Origin: Prevotellaceae bacterium
Lineage (GTDB): Bacteria > Bacteroidota > Bacteroidia > Bacteroidales > Bacteroidaceae
Reading direction: 5' to 3'
Assembly (NCBI GenBank): GCA_022508635.1
Contig: JAFLUV010000129.1
Coordinates: 1 to 6,572 of the forward strand
Length of the DNA stretch: 6,572 nt
The notes below the pieces were generated by a model. The model was not told the origin of the DNA, made no database searches, and saw only the letters and a program-made list of their open reading frames with translations. Positions 1 to 6,502 of this stretch are shown one piece after another; the first letter of the stretch is position 1; every line of letters starts with the position of its first letter. Both the position numbers and the translations under genes were made by a program.

Positions 1-72
1 GAAAATTTTGGCCATCATGGTCGAATGGTAAAACATATCTCCCGTTTCGGTGGGAGCATTTTTATTCTCCAT
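1..72 (-). CDS. 5' end of an unidentified divergent gene (partial, runs off the left edge)
   Basis: Read on the minus strand from an ATG at 72, 24 sense codons run to the window edge, beginning MENKNAPTETGDMFYHST and continuing MMAKIF. The segment has no signal peptide or obvious membrane segment, so the product may be cytoplasmic. I do not recognise the family. Support for a real gene is indirect: a TAnnTTTG octamer lies on the same strand 34 bp upstream of the ATG, with a short AT-rich leader between, which is a typical Bacteroidota start arrangement. It would be transcribed away from the mannosidase operon. Against it, only 72 bases are visible and all three plus-strand frames are also open for much of this stretch. 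One of those frames ends at a TAA at 29-31 and could instead be the tail of a plus-strand gene. Confidence 0.5.
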   Translation of the reverse strand, partial: MENKNAPTETGDMFYHSTMMAKIF

Positions 73-105
73 GAGGAAAACCTGCTTTAAGATAGCTCTG
101 TAGTA

Positions 106-113
106 CAAAAATA
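106..113 (-). promoter_or_regulatory. Candidate Bacteroidota -7 element for the divergent minus-strand gene
   Basis: On the minus strand this reads TATTTTTG, an exact match to the Bacteroidota primary sigma factor -7 consensus TAnnTTTG. Transcription would begin near 98-100 and leave a leader of roughly 27 nt before the ATG at 72. The -33 region (about 133-139) shows only a weak TTC-rich match. The call rests on consensus match and spacing; an octamer like this can occur by chance in AT-rich DNA. Confidence 0.45.
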
Positions 114-147
114 TAAAGAGAATTAGTGCAGAATGAAGAAAATTGCT

Positions 148-155
148 TATCTTTG
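148..155 (+). promoter_or_regulatory. Candidate -7 element of the mannosidase operon promoter
   Basis: TATCTTTG matches the Bacteroidota -7 consensus TAnnTTTG exactly. A partial -33 match (TTAG, 123-126) lies 21 bp upstream where TTTG would be expected. The inferred transcription start near 160-163 gives an AU-rich leader of about 25 nt with no Shine-Dalgarno motif, as is usual in this phylum. The site helps choose the gene start: an in-frame ATT-TTG extension or any start near 143 would lie upstream of the transcript, whereas the ATG at 188 lies just downstream. Confidence 0.55.
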
Positions 156-187
156 TGGCGAAAATAGTAATAAAAACAAGCAGTTTC

Positions 188-2350
188 ATGAAAAAGAGCT
201 TTATTCTCCTCAGTCTTTTGTTTACCACGATGGCACAGGCCGAAAACCTTGCACAATACGTTGATCCCAGAATCGGAACGGGTGATCACGGACATGTCTT
301 CATGGGAGCTAACGTGCCTTTTGGTATGGTCAATGCAGGTCCAACTCAGATAGAGACCGGTTGGGACTGGTGTTCCGGTTACCACGAGTCAGGCAAGAAG
401 ATCATCGGCTTTGCCCAGATGCATCTTAGCGGTACAGGTTGCGGCGATTTGGGTGACATCGGTCTGATGCCTGCCTATGGCGATTTGGAATTGAGTCGTG
501 AAGGTATTGCCAGCGACTACAGCCATGATACGGAGTTGGCAGTTCCTGGTTATTACCGCGTCCTACTCGACCGTTTTGGCATCATGGCAGAGGTGACGGC
601 TACAGAACGTACGGCTCTCTATCGTTTCACCTTCCCTCGTGGAAGCAATAATGCCCGTATAATCATTGACTTGGAGAACACTGTTGGCGACGAGGCTCGC
701 GACACACGTGTCGTTCCTGTTGATGACCATACGCTGATGGGTTATCGTCGTAGCCGTGGTTGGGCAAGTGATCAGATCGTGTATTTCTGCATGCGCTTCA
801 ACAAACCGATCCACAACTGGCTGAGCGAAGGCCCGGATGCTAAATACGGGCAAGCTACTTTCGAGGTGGATCCCAATGACCAGGTGATGGTTAAGGTGGC
901 GCTCTCTCCCACCAGTGAGGCCAACGCACTCATCAATCTGAACGTCGAGCAGGGTTCTGGTTTCAACTTTGATGCTGTAGCCGATGCTGCTACCGAGGCC
1001 TGGAATCAGCAACTCTCACGCATCAAGGCAACTTTTCGCACCGAGCGTGAGCGTACCATCTTCTACACAGCTATGTACCACTATATGATAGCACCTCAGA
1101 TTTGGTGCGATGTGACAGGTGACTACATGGGAGCTGACCTCAAGGTGCATCGCGGTGCCGACTACACCACACTTACTACATGGAGCCTTTGGGACACCTA
1201 TCGTGCTGCTCACCCCCTGGCAACCCTCATTATGCCGGATCGCATGCGAGACTATGCCAAGACGATGCTTGCCATCTATCGTGAATGGGGCGAACTGCCC
1301 GTCTGGCACCTTGTCAGCAACGATACCTACTGCATGGTGGGTGAACCTGCTGTGCCTGTCCTTGCTGATATCATCCTGAAGGGTGAGGCCAAGGATATTG
1401 ATATTGAAGAGGCTTACGAAGCCGTCTGTGCAAGTATGCTCCCTACAGAATATGCCAAGGTACGCCGTGTGCCGTTGCGAGGCAAGGACTATCTGGCTGA
1501 ACTTGGCTATCTGCCTTACGATGGTCGCGAGGGTGAAGTCGTGGGCAAGAGCATGGAGTACTTTATAGCTTCTTGGGCAGCAGCGCAGTTGGCAGGACGC
1601 CTTGGTCATAAGGAGGATAGTGTTCGCTTCCATGAAATAAGCATGAACTACAAGAAACTCTATGATCGTCGTGTCAACGTGATGCGTGCTCTTGATATGA
1701 AAGGCGAGTTCCGTCCCCTGCCCGAGAACTTCAATCCCAACCTGCAAACCCACGACTATACCGAGGGCAACCCTTGGCAGTACACCTTCCTTGTTCCCCA
1801 CGACGTGAAGGGTCTTGCAGAGCTGATGGGCGGCGACAAAGCACTTGACCAGCGTCTGGACGACCTCTTGGCAGCCAGTAGTGATTTAGGCGAAAACCAT
1901 GCTCCCGACATCTCTGGCCTTATTGGTCAATATGCTCATGGCAATGAACCCAGTCACCATATATTATATATGTATAACTACGTGGGTCAGCCTCGCAAGG
2001 CACAGAAATGGATACGTCAGGTCATGGATGAACTCTACACTGACCAGCCCGCAGGTCTCTGCGGTAATGAGGACGTTGGTCAGATGTCGGCATGGTACAT
2101 CTTGTCTGCCCTCGGATTTTATCAGGTAGAGCCTTGTGGTGGTGTCTATCAGCTTGGTTCGCCCATCGTGGAGGAAGCTGTCATTCCCGTTGGCGAGGAC
2201 AAGACTTTCACAATCCGTACTCATGGTGGAAGCGACAAGGCTATCTATGTCAAGAAGTATGTCCTGAACGGCAAACAGCTCAATGGCACCACCATCACTC
2301 ATGAGCAGATTATGGCTGGTGGAACACTGGATGTTTATATGACGAAATAA
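188..2350 (+). CDS. Secreted GH92 exo-alpha-mannosidase (alpha-1,2-mannosidase family protein)
   Basis: A 720-residue glycoside hydrolase family 92 enzyme. GH92 members are calcium-dependent, inverting exo-alpha-mannosidases, most often acting on alpha-1,2 or alpha-1,3 linkages of N-glycans and mannans. The start at 188 gives a clean type I signal peptide (MKKSFILLSLLFTTMAQA, cleavage near residue 18, no lipobox cysteine), so the enzyme is probably periplasmic. The opening YVDPRIGTG and GWDWCSGYH (58-66) belong to the N-terminal beta-sandwich; WSLWDTYRAAHP (from W332) starts the conserved part of the (alpha/alpha)6 barrel. E526 in TEGNPWQY fits the general acid of the family (E533 in Bt3990). 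HGNEPSHH (584-591) contributes to the sugar-binding site, and D629 in GNEDVGQMSAWY fits the catalytic base (D644 in Bt3990). Those residue pairings are from memory of the family, not from an alignment. Length is normal and the frame intact. It is first in the operon. Exact linkage specificity cannot be read from sequence alone. Confidence 0.96.
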   Translation: MKKSFILLSLLFTTMAQAENLAQYVDPRIGTGDHGHVFMGANVPFGMVNAGPTQIETGWDWCSGYHESGKKIIGFAQMHLSGTGCGDLGDIGLMPAYGDLELSREGIASDYSHDTELAVPGYYRVLLDRFGIMAEVTATERTALYRFTFPRGSNNARIIIDLENTVGDEARDTRVVPVDDHTLMGYRRSRGWASDQIVYFCMRFNKPIHNWLSEGPDAKYGQATFEVDPNDQVMVKVALSPTSEANALINLNVEQGSGFNFDAVADAATEAWNQQLSRIKATFRTERERTIFYTAMYHYMIAPQIWCDVTGDYMGADLKVHRGADYTTLTTWSLWDTYRAAHPLATLIMPDRMRDYAKTMLAIYREWGELPVWHLVSNDTYCMVGEPAVPVLADIILKGEAKDIDIEEAYEAVCASMLPTEYAKVRRVPLRGKDYLAELGYLPYDGREGEVVGKSMEYFIASWAAAQLAGRLGHKEDSVRFHEISMNYKKLYDRRVNVMRALDMKGEFRPLPENFNPNLQTHDYTEGNPWQYTFLVPHDVKGLAELMGGDKALDQRLDDLLAASSDLGENHAPDISGLIGQYAHGNEPSHHILYMYNYVGQPRKAQKWIRQVMDELYTDQPAGLCGNEDVGQMSAWYILSALGFYQVEPCGGVYQLGSPIVEEAVIPVGEDKTFTIRTHGGSDKAIYVKKYVLNGKQLNGTTITHEQIMAGGTLDVYMTK

Positions 2351-2415
2351 CGACCCTTCCCCAGAGTGGAGTAAAATAAAAGAGATAATGTCAAAATGAT
2401 ATAAGTAAGATATCA

Positions 2416-3846
2416 ATGAAGAAAATCATGTTAGCTATGCTGATGGGCGCACCATTGTCCGCCTTCAGCGCCACAAACTACACAATGCTCGAATCTGCCA
2501 AGAAGCAGCAAGTGGCAGTACAGAACACCATTAAGGATCTCCGCCCTGCTGAAAAAGATCGTCTTTTCCGCAGCGAAGCCATCGAGAAACAGATTCTCGA
2601 CCTTAAGCAAAAGCTTACGGCCGTCGATCCTAAGCTATATTGGATGTTTGTCAATTGTTTCCCCAACACTCTTGACACAACGGTACACTACAGTAATGAG
2701 AGCGGTGATGATGATACTTTTGTCTATACAGGTGACATCCATGCCATGTGGCTGCGCGATAGTGCTGCCCAGGTGTGGCCTTATCTGCGTTATGTAGGTC
2801 AGGATGAACCGTTGCGTCACCTTATTCGTGGCGTTATCCGTCGTCAGTTTGCTTGTATCCTCATAGATCCGTATGCCAATGCTTTCAACATGGGACCCAC
2901 TGGTGGCGAATGGCAGAGCGATGAGACAGAGATGAAGCTGGAGTTGCATGAACGTAAATATGAGATTGACTCCTTGTGCTATCCTCTGCGTCTTGCCTAT
3001 GCCTATTGGCAGAAGACGGGCGATGCCAGTATCTTCGACGAGAATTGGCTGAAGGTGGTTCGCGCTACGCTTGATGTGTTCCGCGACCAGCAGAATTGGA
3101 ACGGATACAAGACTAACTATCACTTCCGTCGTGAGACACGTGCCTACCATGACACCCGTAGCAATGCCGGTTATGGCCATCCGGGCAAGGCGTGCGGTCT
3201 CATAGCCAGTGCTTTCCGTCCCAGTGACGACAGTACCATTTTCCCTTACCTCGTGCCAAGCAATTTTTTTGCCGTAAGTGTGCTGCGTAAGGCTGCAACG
3301 ATTCTTCGCCAGGTAAACAAGGAGAATGCTCTTGCAGGCGAATGCGAACAGATGGCAAGCCAGGTGGAGACGGCTCTGAAGGAATATGCTGTCGTGGAGC
3401 ATCCCAAGTACGGGCCTATCTATGCCTTCGAGGTGGATGGCTATGGCAGTGCCTTGCTTATGGACGACAGCAATGCGCCCAGCTTACTTTGTCTGCCATA
3501 TTTGACAGATGTTGCTATTGACGATCCTATCTACCAGAACACGCGCCGCTTCGTATGGAGCGAGGACAATCCATATTTCTTCAAGGGTGAAGCCGGCGAA
3601 GGCATTGGCGGTCCGCACTGCGGACTTGATCAGCCTTGGCCCATGAGTTTGGTGATGAAGGCTTTCACCACCAATGATCGTGCTGAAAAAGAATGGTGTG
3701 TGCAGCAGATTCTTAAGACCGATGGTGGAAAAGGTTTCATGCATGAGTCTTTCAACAAGGACGATGCAACAGACTTTACTCGCAGTTGGTTTGCATGGGC
3801 TAATACAATCTTTGGCGAACTAATCGTAGACATGTATGCAGAATAA
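2416..3846 (+). CDS. Secreted GH125 exo-alpha-1,6-mannosidase (formerly DUF1237)
   Basis: A 476-residue glycoside hydrolase family 125 enzyme. Characterised members are inverting, metal-independent exo-alpha-1,6-mannosidases. An N-terminal signal peptide (MKKIMLAMLMGAPLSAFSA, cleavage near 18-19, no lipobox) predicts export to the periplasm. Family signatures in order are FVYTGDIHAMWLRDSAAQVWPYL, seen at about residues 102-124, KYEIDSLCYP (181-190), FRPSDD (267-272), GEGIGGPH (394-401) and MHESFNKDDATDFTRSWFAW near the C-terminus. D271 and E444 are my candidates for acid and base: their spacing of 173 equals that of D220/E393 in the Streptococcus pneumoniae enzyme as I recall it. The gene starts 65 bp after the GH92 stop, with no TAnnTTTG promoter in the gap, so the two are probably co-transcribed. 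By family preference the pair would remove alpha-1,2 caps and then alpha-1,6-linked mannose. Its last 11 bp overlap the lipoprotein gene. There is no Shine-Dalgarno site before the start. Confidence 0.95.
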   Translation: MKKIMLAMLMGAPLSAFSATNYTMLESAKKQQVAVQNTIKDLRPAEKDRLFRSEAIEKQILDLKQKLTAVDPKLYWMFVNCFPNTLDTTVHYSNESGDDDTFVYTGDIHAMWLRDSAAQVWPYLRYVGQDEPLRHLIRGVIRRQFACILIDPYANAFNMGPTGGEWQSDETEMKLELHERKYEIDSLCYPLRLAYAYWQKTGDASIFDENWLKVVRATLDVFRDQQNWNGYKTNYHFRRETRAYHDTRSNAGYGHPGKACGLIASAFRPSDDSTIFPYLVPSNFFAVSVLRKAATILRQVNKENALAGECEQMASQVETALKEYAVVEHPKYGPIYAFEVDGYGSALLMDDSNAPSLLCLPYLTDVAIDDPIYQNTRRFVWSEDNPYFFKGEAGEGIGGPHCGLDQPWPMSLVMKAFTTNDRAEKEWCVQQILKTDGGKGFMHESFNKDDATDFTRSWFAWANTIFGELIVDMYAE

Positions 3847-6349
3847 GAAACGAATGATATTGCAGGGAGCCCTCGTCGTGGGGCTCTTTGTTTTTATGGC
3901 AGCCTGCACAGGAAGCGATCGTCACAATAGTGAGCAACAGGCAGCACTGGACTTCCTATACGAGAACATGCCGCTGCCCGACAGCGTGGACTATTCCCGC
4001 GAGTTCTGGGAAACCAACGTGAAGATGGCTCTGAAGGCACGCAATGAAATGCCATGGGGCAAGAAAGTGCCTGGGCGTGAGTGGCGGCATTTCGTACTTC
4101 CGTTGCGTGTCAACAACGAGGATCTCGACTCCTTCCGCATCCTTTATTATGAGGAGTTGCGCCAACGTGTCAAGGACAAGACGATGTACGGCGCAGTGCT
4201 TGAGGTTAACCATTGGTGTCACGAACATGTCTCCTATCAGCCCAGTGACAGTCGCACTTCGTCGCCTATAAACACACTGCGTTCCGCTATTGGGCGTTGC
4301 GGCGAGGAGAGCACTTTCACTGTCTCTGCACTCCGTACTATCGGTATTCCTGCGCGTCAGGTCTACACACCGCGCTGGGCACACACGGACGACAATCATG
4401 CTTGGGTTGAAGCTTGGGTCGATGGAAAGTGGTATTTTCTTGGTGCCTGCGAACCGGAGCCTGTGCTTAACCTCGGTTGGTTCAACGAACCTGCAGCCCG
4501 TGGCATGTTGATGCACACGAAGGTCTTCGGTGCTTATGACGGTCCCGAGGAGGTGGTGAGTCGCTCTGCATGCTATACCGAAATCAACGTGACGAAGAAT
4601 TATGCCGATGTTGCCACTATTAAGGTGACAGTACTCGGTACCGATAGTCTGCCCGTGAAGGATGCAACCGTCGACTATCGTTTGTACAACTATGCCGAGT
4701 TCTATCCCATTGTTTCCAAGCAAAGCGATGCCAAAGGTCAGTCAACGCTTACCTGTGGCAAAGGCGATCTCATTGTCTGGGCAAGCAAGGATGGACGTTT
4801 TGGTTTCCGCAAGGTAAGTGTCGGCGAAGACAATCTTGTTACTGTTTTTCTCGACAAAGACAGTACCAGTACCGTCTCGCTCGACCTCGACCTGATACCG
4901 CCAGTAGGCAAAGAGAACAAACCAGAGGTCAGCTCAGAGTCAGTACAGGCAAACCGCAAGCGTCTTGTCCGCGAAGACAGCATTCGCGCCGACTATATGC
5001 GGCAGGCGTTTTGTCCGAATGCGGCTCCAGATAGTTACGAGGCTCTGGCACGCGCCAACTGGCAAACTATTGTTGATTTCAAGAATAGTGCAGCTGCGAA
5101 GGCTTGCAAGGGAGACGTGCTTAGTACACTTTCCCAGAAAGATTTCCGCGATGTCACGATGGATGTATTGCTGGATGCAGCAGAGCATACAACCTATCTC
5201 GACCACCCTCTATGGCAGAAATATGTACTCAGTCCGCGTGTCAGCAACGAGCGTCTGACACCCTGCCGTGGTTCGCTTGCCGCGTATTTCAACGGCATGA
5301 CGGCAGAAGCACTTATGCAATGGGTGACGGACAGTATCACTGTCAGTGACATACGCAATCCCCAACACCTTTGTATGAGTCCACTCAGTGTACTTGCACA
5401 TCGGACGTGTGATACGCATAGTCGGGATATTTTCTTCGTCTCAGCGGCGCGTGCCATTGGCATTCCTGCCCGCATTGACGAGGTGACGGGCAAGGTACAG
5501 TGGCATAATCCCGCCCTTCCCTTGGAGGATGAAACAGGGGGATGGGAGGATGTTTCCTTCACTTCAGGGTATTCTCATCAGGGAGAAACAGAAAATGCCC
5601 TTCTCCGCCTCACCTATACCGACCAGTCAGTCAAGGAGAATCCCTCCTACTATACACATTTTGCCTTGTCGCGCATCGTGGACGGACGTCCGCAGGTTCA
5701 GGAGTTTCCCGAGAGTGCGACGTGGAAAGATACCTTTGCCGAAGGCGTGAACGTCGATGCCGGACAGTATATGCTCCTGAGTGGTACGCGTCTTGCCAAC
5801 GGTGGTGTGTTGGCTCACATTGAGATAGCCCCTGTCCGTGGAGAGAAGTCTTCCTTCCCTCTTCGCCTGCGAGTCGACGAGGATCGCCTGCGTGTCATCG
5901 GCAGTTTTAACTGCGAACTGGGCTTTACCAACATCAAGGGTACGCACAAGCCTATCTTGCAGACTACGGGCCGCGGCTTCTATCTGGTGGCTCTTATCCG
6001 CAGCGGTCACGAGCCCAGCACGCACATCCTGCATGACATGGAAGCTGCCAACATCTATTTCGCGCAGTGGCCGCACTGTTTCCTGATGCTTTTCCCCAGC
6101 CAAGAGGAGTACGACAATTTCAACCGTGCAGAGTTTGATGGCTTGCCCGACAATTTTGTCTTTGGCATTGCCGACCCGGAAACCGTTGAAGCCATGCACA
6201 TTCAGGAACTCACTCATGGTAACGAGGAGCTACCCATCGTCATGTTGTGCGACACCTTCAACCGTGTCGTATGGTTCCGTCAGGGCTATACCATTGGTCT
6301 TGGCGACCAGATAATGGATGCCTTGCGCAAGATAATTATGAGGGAATAA
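3836..6349 (+). CDS. Lipoprotein with tandem transglutaminase-like domains (second degenerate) and a thioredoxin-like C-terminus
   Basis: An 837-residue lipoprotein. MQNKKR, a hydrophobic stretch and FMAAC give a type II signal peptide with lipidated C24. The start at 3836 is preferred over the ATG at 3854, which would lose the basic residues. An N-terminal helical region (about 30-140) leads into a transglutaminase-core (papain-like) domain. Its candidate triad is C155 (GRCGEES), H188 (DNHAWVEAW) and an acid, probably E206 (GACEPEP), where Asp is usual. GIPAR follows at 170-174. Residues about 249-345 look like an Ig-like/carboxypeptidase-regulatory beta domain. A second GIPAR (542-546) sits in a repeat of the same fold, but the catalytic Cys position holds T527. 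Residues about 712-837 resemble a thioredoxin fold, with LP at 799-800 as a cis-Pro candidate and no CXXC. The protein would be membrane-anchored on the periplasmic or outer face. Substrate is unknown; peptidase, amidase or scaffold roles on mannosylated glycopeptides are guesses from context. It overlaps the GH125 gene by 11 bp, suggesting translational coupling. Confidence 0.88.
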   Translation: MQNKKRMILQGALVVGLFVFMAACTGSDRHNSEQQAALDFLYENMPLPDSVDYSREFWETNVKMALKARNEMPWGKKVPGREWRHFVLPLRVNNEDLDSFRILYYEELRQRVKDKTMYGAVLEVNHWCHEHVSYQPSDSRTSSPINTLRSAIGRCGEESTFTVSALRTIGIPARQVYTPRWAHTDDNHAWVEAWVDGKWYFLGACEPEPVLNLGWFNEPAARGMLMHTKVFGAYDGPEEVVSRSACYTEINVTKNYADVATIKVTVLGTDSLPVKDATVDYRLYNYAEFYPIVSKQSDAKGQSTLTCGKGDLIVWASKDGRFGFRKVSVGEDNLVTVFLDKDSTSTVSLDLDLIPPVGKENKPEVSSESVQANRKRLVREDSIRADYMRQAFCPNAAPDSYEALARANWQTIVDFKNSAAAKACKGDVLSTLSQKDFRDVTMDVLLDAAEHTTYLDHPLWQKYVLSPRVSNERLTPCRGSLAAYFNGMTAEALMQWVTDSITVSDIRNPQHLCMSPLSVLAHRTCDTHSRDIFFVSAARAIGIPARIDEVTGKVQWHNPALPLEDETGGWEDVSFTSGYSHQGETENALLRLTYTDQSVKENPSYYTHFALSRIVDGRPQVQEFPESATWKDTFAEGVNVDAGQYMLLSGTRLANGGVLAHIEIAPVRGEKSSFPLRLRVDEDRLRVIGSFNCELGFTNIKGTHKPILQTTGRGFYLVALIRSGHEPSTHILHDMEAANIYFAQWPHCFLMLFPSQEEYDNFNRAEFDGLPDNFVFGIADPETVEAMHIQELTHGNEELPIVMLCDTFNRVVWFRQGYTIGLGDQIMDALRKIIMRE
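3865..3895 (+). terminator. Terminator-like hairpin inside the start of the lipoprotein gene
   Basis: GAGCCC (3867-3872) pairs perfectly with GGGCTC (3881-3886) across an 8-nt loop, with two possible G-U pairs extending the base, and is followed directly by TTTGTTTTT (3887-3895). This is the shape of an intrinsic terminator, beginning 20 nt after the GH125 stop. It also lies within codons 10-20 of the lipoprotein signal peptide. It could lower downstream expression when the region is not being translated, or be a coincidence of codons for a hydrophobic segment. The structure is read from sequence; the function is inferred. Confidence 0.45.
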
Positions 6350-6370
6350 ACGACAGCTCGGCTCCTGTAT

Positions 6371-6405
6371 GTTGTATCTTTGTAGTTGTATCATGAAGTT
6401 GTAGC
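6371..6405 (+). repeat. Three spaced GTTGTA-type direct repeats overlapping a candidate promoter
   Basis: GTTGTATC occurs at 6371-6378 and again at 6385-6392, and GTTGTAGC follows at 6398-6405, with start-to-start spacings of 14 and 13 bp. The first copy overlaps the -7-like octamer. Evenly spaced short repeats can be protein-binding sites, but three 8-bp copies in T-rich DNA could be chance. Confidence 0.35.
6375..6382 (+). promoter_or_regulatory. Candidate -7 element downstream of the operon
   Basis: TATCTTTG, the same octamer as the operon promoter candidate and an exact TAnnTTTG match, lies 26 bp after the lipoprotein stop. No good -33 TTTG is visible at the expected distance. A transcript starting near 6388 would run straight into the palindrome and then off the right edge. 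No open frame with a convincing start follows inside the window, so its target would be an untranslated RNA or a gene beyond the window. Confidence 0.35.
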
Positions 6406-6427
6406 CTCTTACTTGTAAGTTTCAATT

Positions 6428-6481
6428 GCCGCCCGCCACACATATAAACGACGCCCGTCGTTTATATGTGTGGCGGGCGGC
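6428..6481. repeat. Perfect 54-bp palindrome with 26-bp arms
   Basis: The arm at 6428-6453 is the exact reverse complement of 6456-6481, with only CC (6454-6455) between them. In RNA or single-stranded DNA the innermost pair would open to give a 25-bp stem with a four-base loop. The arms have a GC-rich outer end (GCCGCCCGCC) and an AT-rich middle (ACATATAAACG). No run of T follows, so it does not look like a standard intrinsic terminator, although its position after the operon would allow it to block 3' exonuclease or stop transcription. It resembles an intergenic REP/BIME-type or MITE-like element. No transposase is present. Confidence 0.93.
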
Positions 6482-6502
6482 GTTTATATGTGTGGCGGAC
6501 GG
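6459..6502 (+). repeat. Tandem 22-bp repeat; second copy extends the palindrome arm
   Basis: Positions 6459-6480 and 6481-6502 are directly adjacent 22-bp units starting CGTTTATATGTGTGGCGG. They differ at one base (G at 6477, A at 6499). The reverse complement of the first unit lies at 6429-6450, so the element holds one inverted and two direct copies. Because the inverted copy can pair with either direct copy, two alternative hairpins are possible; the one using the second copy has a single mismatch. The one-base difference suggests the duplication is recent or under constraint. Confidence 0.92.

Noticed and set aside
39..65. CTCCC/GGGAG hairpin followed by a T-run, resembling an intrinsic terminator of an upstream plus-strand gene ending at the TAA at 29-31.
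   Set aside because: The stem is only 5 bp plus a G-T pair, and the minus-strand reading from the ATG at 72, with its own promoter-like octamer, explains the same bases better. It remains the main alternative for the left edge.
143..187. Upstream in-frame extension of the GH92 gene.
   Set aside because: It overlaps the -7-like octamer and would place extra residues before a standard signal peptide. The ATG at 188 gives a proper MKKS n-region and cleavage site.
1016..1801. Long open frame (261 codons) on the minus strand inside the GH92 gene.
   Set aside because: It lies wholly antisense to a clearly conserved enzyme, its translation shows no recognisable family features, and similar antisense frames run opposite the other two genes. 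Codon bias of the sense gene explains it.
2635..3402. Long open frame (255 codons) on the minus strand opposite the GH125 gene.
   Set aside because: It is antisense to conserved GH125 motifs, with no promoter-like context or recognisable domains.
3956..4723. Long open frame (255 codons) on the minus strand opposite the transglutaminase-like domain.
   Set aside because: It is a shadow of the conserved sense gene, and its translation shows no coherent domain pattern.
6428..6502. CRISPR array or insertion sequence end.
   Set aside because: The units are adjacent without spacers and one is inverted, which is not a CRISPR arrangement. There is no transposase and no clear target-site duplication.
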